From: JBDKTK01 sp039680225
GTDB lineage: Bacteria; Desulfobacterota; Syntrophia; Syntrophales; UBA4778
Direction of reading: 5' to 3'
DNA: 30,092 nt
NCBI GenBank assembly: GCA_039680225.1
Contig: JBDKTK010000378.1
Coordinates: 1 to 30,092, forward strand
In this document: positions 7,309 through 15,350 of the stretch, piece after piece
Numbering within the stretch: the stretch's first letter is position 1
Layout of the letters: each line of letters begins with the position of its first letter
Notes under the pieces: model-generated
What the model saw: only the letters and a program-made list of their open reading frames with translations
Told to the model about the DNA's origin: nothing
Database searches by the model: none
Made by a program: the position numbers and the translations under genes

Positions 7309-8610
7309 ATGATGAAGAAATTGTGTCTCGTTTTCCTTTCAGTACTTATCAGTCTTGCTCTTACGTCTTCTGTGTTTGCGGCGGGTTTTGCCCTCACAGA
7401 ACCAAGCGCCCGGGCCAACGGCCTGGGGGGTGCAACGGTAGCCATGGGCGGTGATGCCTCCTGCCTGTTCTCCAACCCGGCGGCAATTACGCGACTCCCT
7501 GGTATCCAAACCCAGTTGGGCGTGGTAGTGCTTCAGCCAAAACTGGATGTCACTACGTATGGCACGGCGCCGACTTTTACTGATGCAGCGGTGCAAAGGG
7601 GCGTTAAAACCAGCATGGAAAACAACACGTTTTATGCGCCGAGCGGCTACATAACTTCTCAAATGTCCGATAAGCTTTGGATGGGCGTGGGAGCTTTCAG
7701 CAGATTCGGACTCGGTACGGAATTTGCCCAGACATGGCCCGGAAGGTATAATGCCTATAATTCCCGGGTTAGAAGTTACGAGGTGAACCCCAATGTGGCT
7801 TACAAGTTTACGGATAAGCTCTCTTTGTCTGCCGGTGTAAGTGCAATGTATTTTGATATCAAATTGCAGAAAAAAATAGCCGGTGTACTGTTTGGCGGGA
7901 CAAGTGATGTCGATCAAAAATTCACGGGTGACAGCGTCGGGTACGGATGGAATGCCAGCCTCCATTATCAGGCGTTTGATTGGGTATCCATCGGTTTTTC
8001 ATATCGCAGCCAAGTCAAGCAGCATGTAGATGGCAATGCGAATTTCTCCGGTCAGTCTAATGCTGTTCTATTATCCAGGTTCCCTTCAAATGTTCAAGGA
8101 AAAGGAACAATAACATTACCTGATGAGTTTTTCCTGGGCGTCGCAATTAAACCCGCTGAGCGCTTAACATGGGAAGTTGGCGGAGTTATGTACGGATGGA
8201 GTTCATATGATCAACTTAAAATTGAATTTGAAGAACCTGTAAATTTAAGAGATACATCCGTATCGAGTAAAAACTGGAAAGACAGCTGGAGATTCCAAAC
8301 AGGCTTGGAATACAAAGCTACTGATTGGCTGGACCTGAGATTAAGCTACGTGTACGATCAGAGTCCTATTCCTGACACAACCATAGATTACATCCTGCCT
8401 GATTCCGACAGGAATGTTTTCGGCATCGGCGTTGGGTTCCATGGAAAGAGCTGGACACTTGACGCATCCTTTAATTACTTGATCTTCAACGACAGGAATA
8501 TTGCTGCTCGTACTATAGCCCAGGGAAATACGGCAGATTTCATGCCCAGGTCTGAAGTCAGGAACGGAGATTGCCTCCTTTACGGCCTGAGCTTCGGTTA
8601 CAAATTCTAA
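7309..8610 (+). CDS. fadL: FadL/OmpP1/TodX-family outer-membrane transporter
   Basis: FadL-type 14-strand barrels take up long-chain fatty acids or other hydrophobic compounds. The 433-residue product starts with a signal peptide (MMKKLCLVFLSVLISLALTS...VFA) with likely cleavage near residue 24-25. The mature N-terminus, GFALTEPSARANGLGGATVA, and the following SNPAAITRL match the FadL N-terminal hatch region. The remainder is strand-like and ends YGLSFGYKF, with a terminal aromatic as in barrels recognised by the BAM machinery. Two adjacent ATGs (7309 and 7312) follow GGAGGAGG at 7291-7298; either could start. Terminators lie on both sides, so it is probably transcribed alone. Position beside an acyl-CoA ligase supports fatty-acid uptake, though aromatic substrates are possible for the TodX branch. 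Confidence 0.88.
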   Translation: MMKKLCLVFLSVLISLALTSSVFAAGFALTEPSARANGLGGATVAMGGDASCLFSNPAAITRLPGIQTQLGVVVLQPKLDVTTYGTAPTFTDAAVQRGVKTSMENNTFYAPSGYITSQMSDKLWMGVGAFSRFGLGTEFAQTWPGRYNAYNSRVRSYEVNPNVAYKFTDKLSLSAGVSAMYFDIKLQKKIAGVLFGGTSDVDQKFTGDSVGYGWNASLHYQAFDWVSIGFSYRSQVKQHVDGNANFSGQSNAVLLSRFPSNVQGKGTITLPDEFFLGVAIKPAERLTWEVGGVMYGWSSYDQLKIEFEEPVNLRDTSVSSKNWKDSWRFQTGLEYKATDWLDLRLSYVYDQSPIPDTTIDYILPDSDRNVFGIGVGFHGKSWTLDASFNYLIFNDRNIAARTIAQGNTADFMPRSEVRNGDCLLYGLSFGYKF

Positions 8611-8625
8611 ATTCGTAAGCAATTA

Positions 8626-8654
8626 AAAAGCCCGGCGCTGCCGGGCTTTTTTTT
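8626..8654 (+). terminator. Intrinsic terminator after fadL-like gene
   Basis: AGCCCGGC (8629-8636) pairs with GCCGGGCT (8640-8647) around GCT, with an A-run before and eight T residues at 8647-8654. Confidence 0.92.
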
Positions 8655-8736
8655 GAAAGCGGGCAACAAAGCAATAATTCTTTGATCGCTTCTAAAAATG
8701 CGTTATATAGAAGCAAATCTGATAAGGAGGCAATCT

Positions 8737-10440
8737 ATGGGACAAACCACGACCAAGCCCTGGCTGAAATCATACGAGACCGGCGTTCCCGAATTCATCA
8801 ACTACGAAGAGATTTGCCTCCCCGGCATTCTGGCAAAGACAGCGAGACAATTCCCTTCCAGAACAGCCCTGATCTTCCAGGGATATGAAGTAACCTTCAG
8901 CGAGCTGGATAATATGGTTGCCCGCTTTGCAGCCTGCCTTTCCGGCTTCGGTATAAAAAAAGGCGATGCGGTTGCAATCCTGCTGCCTAACGTAATCCCC
9001 TGCGTCGTGGCTTATTTTGCGGTTCTGAAACTCGGTGCCATTTCGGTGATGAATAATCCCCTGTATGCGGACCGTGAATTGGAGCACCAGTTCAACGATT
9101 CGGGATCAAAGGTCCTCATTACGCTTGACCTCCTCGGAAACAGGATGATCGACCTGCGGCCGAAGACAAAGATCAAACAGATAGTCTATACATCAATCGG
9201 CGATTACCTGCCGTTCCCGAAAAATCTGCTTTTCCCCCTGGTTGCTAAAAAGAAAAAGCTGGCCGCTGATGTGAAACCTGCGCCAGACGTTTTCAAGTGG
9301 AAGGACTGCATTGCCCGCAGCGGCGCGAATCCCCCGAAGGTGGAAATCGGCTTCGAGGATGTCGCCATGTACCAATATACAGGCGGTACTACCGGCGTTT
9401 CCAAAGGTGTTATGCTGACCCATGCAAACCTCAGTAAGCAGGTCCAGCAGCTCGAGGCCTGGTTCCCGAAATTTTCCAAAGGGACGGAGATCATGCTGGG
9501 CGCGCTGCCGTTCTTTCATGTGTTCGGGCTCTCCACGGCGATGAACCTGTCCATCCATATGGGTTGGACGGATGTCCTCGTCCCCCGTCCCCAGCCCGAG
9601 CAGCTCCTCGAATCCATTCGCAAGTTCAGGCCTACCTTTGCGCCCCTGGTGCCCACAATGTACATCGGGATGCTTAACCATCCCGATTTGCGAAAAACCG
9701 ATATGACTTGCATCAGGGGATGTTTTTCGGGAAGCGCACCTTTGCCTGTTGAGGTCATCCACGATTTTGAAAAAGCAACGGGAGCTATTATTGTAGAAGG
9801 GTTCGGCATGACGGAAACCACCCCGGTGACTCATGTAAATCCATTTGCCGGCGGTGCCCGCAAGGTCGGGAGCATCGGCCTGCCGATACCTGACACCGAT
9901 GCGCGAATCGTTGACCTGGAATCCGGGACGGCAGATGTCAATCCGGGTGAGGCGGGAGAACTGATCGTTAAGGGTCCCCAGATAATGAAAGGCTACCTGA
10001 ACAAGCCGGAGGAAACAGCAAACACTTTGAGGGATGGATGGTGCTATACCGGCGATATAGCGAAAATAGACGACGATGGTTACTTCTATATCGTGGACCG
10101 CAAGAAGGACATGATCATCACGGGCGGCTACAATGTTTATCCGCGAGACATAGATGAGATCTTTTACGAACATCCCAAAGTACAGGAGGCTGCAACCATA
10201 GGCATTCCCGACCCGAAGCGGGGGGAAAATATCAAAGTCTTTGTGGTGCTGAAGGAAAACGAAGCGGCAACACAGGAAGAATTCATCGAGTATTGCAGGA
10301 CCAAGCTGGCCACTTATAAACTGCCTGCAGAGATTGAATTCCGGAAGGAGCTTCCGAAGAGCACGGTGGGGAAGATATTGCGCAAGGAATTGAAGGCCGA
10401 AGAGCTTGCCAAGAGGAAAAACACTGCAGCGGAGGGATGA
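8737..10440 (+). CDS. fadD: Long-chain acyl-CoA synthetase (fatty-acid--CoA ligase)
   Basis: Activates fatty acids to acyl-CoA using ATP and CoA. The frame is open from an ATG at 8698, but AAGGAGG at 8724-8730 places the real start at 8737, giving 567 residues. All adenylate-forming motifs are present: P-loop YTGGTTGVSKGV (from residue ~214), the FFHVFG region, GFGMTETTPVTHVNP, GDIAKIDDDGYFYIVDRKKD, ITGGYNVYPRDIDE, and the C-terminal PKSTVGKILRKEL with catalytic Lys546. It lies just after the fadL-like gene's terminator and its stop codon abuts the next start, so the two downstream products are translationally linked. Chain-length preference cannot be assigned by eye. It is the intact ligase of the window, in contrast to the degenerate copy at 19028-20479. 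Confidence 0.93.
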   Translation: MGQTTTKPWLKSYETGVPEFINYEEICLPGILAKTARQFPSRTALIFQGYEVTFSELDNMVARFAACLSGFGIKKGDAVAILLPNVIPCVVAYFAVLKLGAISVMNNPLYADRELEHQFNDSGSKVLITLDLLGNRMIDLRPKTKIKQIVYTSIGDYLPFPKNLLFPLVAKKKKLAADVKPAPDVFKWKDCIARSGANPPKVEIGFEDVAMYQYTGGTTGVSKGVMLTHANLSKQVQQLEAWFPKFSKGTEIMLGALPFFHVFGLSTAMNLSIHMGWTDVLVPRPQPEQLLESIRKFRPTFAPLVPTMYIGMLNHPDLRKTDMTCIRGCFSGSAPLPVEVIHDFEKATGAIIVEGFGMTETTPVTHVNPFAGGARKVGSIGLPIPDTDARIVDLESGTADVNPGEAGELIVKGPQIMKGYLNKPEETANTLRDGWCYTGDIAKIDDDGYFYIVDRKKDMIITGGYNVYPRDIDEIFYEHPKVQEAATIGIPDPKRGENIKVFVVLKENEAATQEEFIEYCRTKLATYKLPAEIEFRKELPKSTVGKILRKELKAEELAKRKNTAAEG

Positions 10441-11688
10441 GTGATAAAGTTCCTGGAGATTGGACCTGATTGCGGGCAGTCTGTAAAGATCTGCTACTGG
10501 TGCAACGACGGCGGGTTGCGCGCCGATAGGAAAAGCCTGATCTTCGTGCATGGCTCGGGGGGGGACCACACTCTGTGGAGGGAACAATTCCCCGAACTTC
10601 AGGAATTCAACATGGCAGCCCTGGATCTTCCGGGGCACGGGCAATCATCCGGAAAGGGCGAACAATCGGTTGATGATTATGTCGAATGGGTCAGGAAATT
10701 CATTGAAAAAAGCGAATACAAGAGTCCAATTGTAATCGGCCATTCCCTGGGGGCCGCCATCAGCCTGGTCTGCGCCATTAAATACGGCGGGATTTTATCA
10801 GGCATCATACCCGTTGGAGGCGGAGTAACGATGCCGGTCAACGATGTAATCCTCAACGGGATCCGCGACAATATTGAAGACACAACGTCCTTCATAGCCA
10901 AGTTCTCCGTCACCAAAGAAAACCGCGCCAGGTTCTCGTCAGTGTTAAAAAACGACCTGATGAAAACCGATCCGGCAATCACGTACGGGGATTTTCTCTC
11001 CTGCAGCAAGCTGGACATTACAAACCTTGTATCCGGAATAAAGGTGCCTGCCCTGGTCGTTTGCGGCAGCGACGATAAAATGACGCCGCCCGATCTGTCG
11101 CGATTCATATGCGAACAGGTACCGGGGGCCAGACTTGCACTTTTAGACGGAGCGGGCCATTATGTAATGTGGGAAAAACCGCGGGAGCTGAATGCCGCAA
11201 TAAGCGGGTTTGTGAGAGGACTGGGCGGATTTATGGCCGGGATTTTAGTTGTTTTTCATTCTCAGACCGGCAACACCGAACGAATGGCGAAAGCCGTTGC
11301 CGAGGGAGTGTTGAGCATTGAAAACAGCCGGTGCGTCCTGAAGAGGGCATTTGAAGCGGGCGTGCGGGACCTGGTTGAAGCGGACGGGATTGCAATCGGG
11401 ACCCCGGAAAATTTCGGTTACATGTCCGGAGCCGTGAAAGATTTTTTTGACCGGACGTTTTATCCCGCACAGGACAAGGTATTCCGAAAACCTTACGTGG
11501 TCTTCATCAGCGCCGGCAACGACGGGTCCGGCGCCTTGAATTCCATCGAGAGGATTGCCCTGGGTTATAAATTCAAAAAAGTTTATGACCCGGTAATCTC
11601 TAAAGGGAAACTCACCGAGGAGACCCTGGAGAGATGCCGCGAGCTGGGAAAAATCCTGGCGAGCGGGTGCGATGCCGGCATTTTTTAA
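10441..11688 (+). CDS. Alpha/beta-hydrolase fused to a flavodoxin-like domain
   Basis: A 415-residue protein with two domains. Residues 1 to about 262 are an alpha/beta-hydrolase: oxyanion region FVHGSGGDHTLW, nucleophile elbow GHSLG with Ser102, acid candidates Asp211/Asp212 in CGSDDKMTP, and His240 in GAGHYVMWE. Residues from about 265 are a short flavodoxin-like domain with the FMN phosphate loop SQTGNT (274-279) and the GTPENFGYMSGAVKDFFDRT loop expected of flavodoxin/NAD(P)H-quinone-reductase folds. It starts with GTG immediately after the fadD stop, with GGAGGG inside the end of fadD, so it is coupled to it. The hydrolase could be a thioesterase or esterase acting on the ligase product; this is inference. 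An internal ATG at 11233 (residue 265) sits exactly at the domain junction, so two separate genes may have fused. Confidence 0.8.
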   Translation: MIKFLEIGPDCGQSVKICYWCNDGGLRADRKSLIFVHGSGGDHTLWREQFPELQEFNMAALDLPGHGQSSGKGEQSVDDYVEWVRKFIEKSEYKSPIVIGHSLGAAISLVCAIKYGGILSGIIPVGGGVTMPVNDVILNGIRDNIEDTTSFIAKFSVTKENRARFSSVLKNDLMKTDPAITYGDFLSCSKLDITNLVSGIKVPALVVCGSDDKMTPPDLSRFICEQVPGARLALLDGAGHYVMWEKPRELNAAISGFVRGLGGFMAGILVVFHSQTGNTERMAKAVAEGVLSIENSRCVLKRAFEAGVRDLVEADGIAIGTPENFGYMSGAVKDFFDRTFYPAQDKVFRKPYVVFISAGNDGSGALNSIERIALGYKFKKVYDPVISKGKLTEETLERCRELGKILASGCDAGIF

Positions 11689-11691
11689 TCC

Positions 11692-11706
11692 GGCCTGGAT
11701 CAGGCC
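11692..11706. other. Short hairpin between convergent genes
   Basis: GGCCTG (11692-11697) pairs with CAGGCC (11701-11706) in the 20-base gap between the fusion gene and apgM. There is no T-run on either strand, so terminator function is doubtful. It is the only candidate end signal for both convergent genes. Confidence 0.3.
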
Positions 11707-11708
11707 CC

Positions 11709-12923
11709 TCAGGCCCCGAATTTTTCCAGACGCAATGCGTGCGCAAGGGCAAGTCCCATCAGGCAGACTGTCGGCATCCTGCCTATCCCTCCCATAATAC
11801 AGTCCCTTTCTCCAAACCGCTCCACCCTGTCCGGCCTGCAATTCTTGCTCGCTAAAATGACCGGGACGGGATGCCAGCTATGCGAAGCCAGGGCGGCCGG
11901 CGTGGAATGGTCGCCGGTGATTACCAGGACATCCGGATTCAACCCGGATATTTCGGGTATAAGCGAGTCGACCTTTTCAATCACTTTCACCTTTGCCTCA
12001 AAGTCCCCGTCCTCTCCCCTCGAATCGGTAGGCTTCACATGGATGAAAAAGAAATCGTAATCCGAGTAGCTCTTTTTCAGCTCCGTTATTTCAGCTTCCA
12101 CCGAATCGGTAAGGGGTGCAATTGTCATTCCGAGGAGGCGCGCTATTCCCCGGTACATGGGATAACTCGCGATAGCCAGGGATTTCAGGCCGAAACGGTC
12201 TGATATGGAGGGAAATCTTTTGTATTTGGAATAGCCCCGCAGCAGCAGCATATTGGCTGTTTTCTCATCCGAAAGGACCTGCCTGGCGCTTTCAACTATT
12301 TCCGCCAGTATTTCCGATGTCTTCCCTGCACTGGAAGAAAGGGGCTCGGGCGGAAGGGGGGCCAGTCCGGTCTTTTGCGGATCGGTTTCGGCGATGTCTT
12401 CCTCGAGTCCTTTTCCCCTTATAACAAGAAGGGCTCGGTGTTCCTTTACCGGCTCAAAAAAGACTTTTACGGCGGAATTAATTTTTACATTATCCTGGAG
12501 CTTGCGGCAGATCCGTTTGTTGGTTTCAGTATCAATCCTGCCGGCGCGCCTGTCCGTTATGATCCCTTTATTGTCGATAGTTGCGAAATTGATTCTGATG
12601 AGCAGGTCATCCTCGGTCATATTATAGTCCACACCGGCGGCTTCCAGGAGTCCCCTGCCGATATTGTTTTTGACCGGGTCATAGCCGAAAAGGGCAAAAT
12701 GGGCCGGTCCGCTCCCCGGAGTTATGCCGGGGCCCACCGGGTCAAGAAGACCGCAGACCGATTTTTTCGCAAGCTCATCCATATTGGGGGTATTTGCGGA
12801 TTCCAGCTCGGTTTTACTGCCGCCCGGCATGGGAATACCGCCGAGCCCGTCCATTATAAGGAAGATGATTTTGGTGTTATTATTATTCTTTACGACCAGA
12901 GAATCTATCAAATTGGGATCCAT
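11709..12923 (-). CDS. apgM: Cofactor-independent phosphoglycerate mutase, archaeal type (ApgM)
   Basis: Interconverts 3- and 2-phosphoglycerate; a metal enzyme of the alkaline-phosphatase superfamily. From the ATG at 12921-12923 the product is 404 residues, the usual size. The frame is open 19 codons further upstream, but that extension has no support and a GGGGAG site precedes 12923. Visible motifs: metal-binding Asp25 in FLIMDGLGG, NTPNMDELA, the phosphoacceptor region GSGPAHFALFGYDP with Ser71, HVKPTDSRGEDGDFEAK with Asp305 and Asp307, GDHSTP with Asp338/His339, and SHSWHPVPV with His351. It points against the fadD unit and sits between the two catabolic clusters with no obvious functional link. 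This type is common in archaea and in many anaerobic bacteria. Confidence 0.93.
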   Translation of the reverse strand: MDPNLIDSLVVKNNNNTKIIFLIMDGLGGIPMPGGSKTELESANTPNMDELAKKSVCGLLDPVGPGITPGSGPAHFALFGYDPVKNNIGRGLLEAAGVDYNMTEDDLLIRINFATIDNKGIITDRRAGRIDTETNKRICRKLQDNVKINSAVKVFFEPVKEHRALLVIRGKGLEEDIAETDPQKTGLAPLPPEPLSSSAGKTSEILAEIVESARQVLSDEKTANMLLLRGYSKYKRFPSISDRFGLKSLAIASYPMYRGIARLLGMTIAPLTDSVEAEITELKKSYSDYDFFFIHVKPTDSRGEDGDFEAKVKVIEKVDSLIPEISGLNPDVLVITGDHSTPAALASHSWHPVPVILASKNCRPDRVERFGERDCIMGGIGRMPTVCLMGLALAHALRLEKFGA

Positions 12924-13238
12924 GGATTTTCTCCCCGAGTATTGATGAAAATAATTTATCGTAAACAAGGCAAAGTACAAAGAAAAATATGCCTCGTAAA
13001 TAAACTTTTCCTTGATCTCCCTCTCCAGCCAGGATGTGATTTCTCTATGAAGCGATAGTGATTACCTGCGCTTAAAATAATGCGTTTCGACAGAACGGTT
13101 GAATATGATTGCAGATACTAAGCGCAGTTCATTTCTTGCAGGGTTTTAAATCGGTGATTCCCCTTTGGCATGATTGCCCGGAATCATATACGATCTGAGA
13201 AGAAACCGAAATTGTTTATTCATTTTTACGAGTGGCAT

Positions 13239-13266
13239 CTCCCAGTGGGGAGGGCCGGGGTGAGGG
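13239..13266. repeat. G-rich palindromic intergenic element (REP-like)
   Basis: CTCCC (13239-13243) pairs with GGGAG (13248-13252) and is followed by a GGCCGGGGTGAGGGG tract. The composition and arrangement resemble short palindromic intergenic elements scattered in many bacterial genomes. This is recalled pattern similarity only; a second copy is not visible in the window. Confidence 0.35.
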
Positions 13267-13270
13267 GAAT

Positions 13271-13304
13271 AAAAAAGGCGAGCGCCGGAGCGCCCGCCTT
13301 TTTT
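13271..13304 (-). terminator. Intrinsic terminator of the beta-oxidation operon
   Basis: AAAAAAGGCG, an A/C mismatch, and GCGC pair with GCGC and CGCCTTTTTT around a CGGA loop. The A-run and T-run make it usable on both strands, but its place just beyond the acyl-CoA dehydrogenase stop codon shows it mainly ends the minus-strand operon. Confidence 0.9.
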
Positions 13305-13324
13305 ATTAATCAACCAACCAGAGA

Positions 13325-14473
13325 TTATCTTGCGCCGATGAGTTTACGGGCAATGACCATTCTCTGGACTTCATTGGTGCCTTCATAGATCTGGCAGATC
13401 TTGGCATCTCTCATGTGCCTTTCCGCCGGGTACTCTTTGCAGTAGCCGTAACCGCCGAATATCTGGACGCCTTCAATGGCCGCTTTCATTGCCACGTCGG
13501 AGGCGTACATTTTGGCCATGGCGGATTCCTTTTCATAGTCCAGGTGATTGTCTTCCATCCAGGCGGCCCTGAGCAGAAGGAGTTCTGCCGCTTCCAGTTC
13601 CGTCGCCATGTCGGCCAGCTTGAACTGGATCGCCTGGAATGAGGAGATCGGTTTGCCGAACTGTACCCTCTCTTTTGCATAATTGAGGGCGTCTTCCAAA
13701 GCAGCCTTGCCGATACCGCAGGCCTGGGAGCCGATGCCGATCCTTCCGCAGTCAAGGCCCATCATCATCTGCTTGAAGCCCTGGCCGGGTTTGCCGAGGA
13801 GGTTTGCCGCCGGGACTTCCGCATCTTCAAATACGAGCTCCGCCGTTCCCGAAGCAAGGATTCCCATTTTTTCCTCGATCTTACCGACTGAAAATCCCTT
13901 GGTTTCCTTCAAGTCAACGATCAGATTGAGGACACCTTTATACGCCAGCGCCGGGTCGGCTGTCGCGGCAAGAACACAATACCTGGCCACATTACCGTTC
14001 GTGATGAAACGCTTGGTGCCGTTGACGATGTACTTGTCGCCCTTGAGCACGGCCCTGCAGGCCAGCGCCGCGGCGTCGGAGCCTGCTCCTGCTTCCGTGA
14101 GGGCATAGCATCCCTCCACCTTTCCACTGGCAACGGGCGTGAGATACCTCTTCTTTTGTTCCTCGGTACCGAACGTACATACGGGATAGCCATACAGGGA
14201 GTTATTGACTGAAACTATAACGCCCGTGCTCGCGCACGCCTTGGAAATGGCGACCATGGCGAGGACGTATGTTACGATGTCCATACCGGCTCCGCCGTAC
14301 TCCGTCGGGATGGCGACGCCCATGATTCCCATCTCTCCCAATTTGCGGCAGATCTCTTCGGGATGCCTGTGAGTCTTGTCCAACTCTGCTGCGATCGGTT
14401 TAATTTGAGTTTCTGCAAACCTGGTTACCTGGTCCTTTACCATTTGTTGTTCTTCGGTTAACCCAAAATTCAT
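13325..14473 (-). CDS. Acyl-CoA dehydrogenase, short-chain (butyryl-CoA dehydrogenase-like)
   Basis: FAD enzyme that oxidises acyl-CoA to trans-2-enoyl-CoA and hands electrons to ETF. At 382 residues it has the standard size. Motifs include the N-terminal MNFGLTEEQQMVKDQVTRFA, the substrate/FAD signature CYALTEAGAGSDAAA (122-136), FITNGNVARY, QAIQFKLADMATELEAAELL, and the C-terminal QIYEGTNEVQRMVIARKL, where Glu364 of YEGT is the catalytic base at the position used by short- and medium-chain enzymes. The ATG at 14471-14473 follows an AGGAGG site. It is the last gene of the minus-strand operon, after the hydratase with a 58-base gap and before a strong terminator. Its expected partner ETF is encoded about 9 kb away on the other strand. 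Confidence 0.94.
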   Translation of the reverse strand: MNFGLTEEQQMVKDQVTRFAETQIKPIAAELDKTHRHPEEICRKLGEMGIMGVAIPTEYGGAGMDIVTYVLAMVAISKACASTGVIVSVNNSLYGYPVCTFGTEEQKKRYLTPVASGKVEGCYALTEAGAGSDAAALACRAVLKGDKYIVNGTKRFITNGNVARYCVLAATADPALAYKGVLNLIVDLKETKGFSVGKIEEKMGILASGTAELVFEDAEVPAANLLGKPGQGFKQMMMGLDCGRIGIGSQACGIGKAALEDALNYAKERVQFGKPISSFQAIQFKLADMATELEAAELLLLRAAWMEDNHLDYEKESAMAKMYASDVAMKAAIEGVQIFGGYGYCKEYPAERHMRDAKICQIYEGTNEVQRMVIARKLIGAR

Positions 14474-14531
14474 TTCCTGCCTCCTTTTTTTATAATGGGT
14501 TTAATGAAAAAACTAACCACCATGAAAAAAA

Positions 14532-15314
14532 TCAATGACCGGTAAAATTAGGTTTTCTCTTTTCGAGAAAAGCCTTCATGCCTTCTTTTTGATCATCAGT
14601 GCTGAAGCACTGAGCGCAGCATTCTGATTCAAGTCGATTTGCATTATCCAAAGCAAGGTCATAACCAAAATTGATCGCGTGCTTGGCCATTTTCAGGGCG
14701 AATCCGGGAAGCCGTGCCATTTTTGCGGCGAACTTCTTTGTTTCGGCAATCAGCTGGTCTGCCGGATAAACCCGGTTTACCAGGCCTATTTCGTGAGCAC
14801 GTTTGGCGTCGATCTGCTCGCCGCCCATAATCAGTTCCTTTGCCCTGCCGAACCCGACCAACCGGGCCAGCCTTTGGGTGCCGCCCCAGCCCGGTATCAA
14901 TCCTATCAGGATTTCCGGCTGCCCGAACCGGGCGTTTTCAGAAGCGAACCTCATATCGCAGGCCATCGAGATTTCAGTGCCGCCGCCCAGGGCAAACCCG
15001 TTGACGGCCGCAATCACCGGCTTGGGAAGAGTTTCAATCATTCTCAAAGTATCAATACCGAGTTCCATGAAGGCCAGGGATTCCTGGGGCCTCATATTCT
15101 GCATCTGGGAAATATCAGCTCCGGCAACAAAGGCTTTATCGCCTGACCCGGTTAATATGACGGCCTTGATTGCATCATCGGTTTTGCAGCGCATCGCGGC
15201 GTCATAAAGCTCGCACATGGTCTCCGAGTTCATTGCATTGAGAGCTTTGGGCCGATTAAAAGTAATTGTCGCGACACCATCTTCAACTACGAACAGCAGA
15301 TTTTTGTATTCCAT
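14532..15314 (-). CDS. Enoyl-CoA hydratase (crotonase family)
   Basis: Adds water to 2-enoyl-CoA to give 3-hydroxyacyl-CoA. I place the start at the ATG at 15312-15314, giving 260 residues, the usual crotonase length. The upstream in-frame TTG at 15338 lies before the AGGAGGGG ribosome site and is rejected. The oxyanion-hole region KAFVAGADISQM is at 60-71. NGFALGGGTEISMACD (105-120) carries Glu114 and GQPEILIGLIPGWGGTQRLA (131-150) carries Glu134, the two catalytic glutamates of true hydratases, so this should be active as a hydratase rather than as an isomerase only. It lies between the 3-hydroxyacyl-CoA dehydrogenase and the acyl-CoA dehydrogenase genes in the same operon. Confidence 0.94.
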   Translation of the reverse strand: MEYKNLLFVVEDGVATITFNRPKALNAMNSETMCELYDAAMRCKTDDAIKAVILTGSGDKAFVAGADISQMQNMRPQESLAFMELGIDTLRMIETLPKPVIAAVNGFALGGGTEISMACDMRFASENARFGQPEILIGLIPGWGGTQRLARLVGFGRAKELIMGGEQIDAKRAHEIGLVNRVYPADQLIAETKKFAAKMARLPGFALKMAKHAINFGYDLALDNANRLESECCAQCFSTDDQKEGMKAFLEKRKPNFTGH

Positions 15315-15350
15315 AAAGCAGATCCCCTCCTTTCCCAACAGAATTAAAAG

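Larger units (their letters stand above)
12924..13324. other. Non-coding region between apgM and acyl-CoA dehydrogenase gene
   Basis: No supported gene. The right half holds a G-rich element (13239-13266) and a strong terminator (13271-13304). The left half should contain the apgM promoter, but I could not find a clear -35/-10 pair on the minus strand. A small open frame on the plus strand (13170-13388) runs through the terminator and into the dehydrogenase gene and is not credible. Confidence 0.6.

Noticed and set aside
9193..10644. 483-codon open frame antisense to fadD and the following gene
   Set aside because: Length alone is striking, but it spans two real genes on the opposite strand and its translation shows no family motif.
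12375..13058. 227-codon open frame on the plus strand over apgM
   Set aside because: apgM has all catalytic residues on the other strand; this frame has no motif support.
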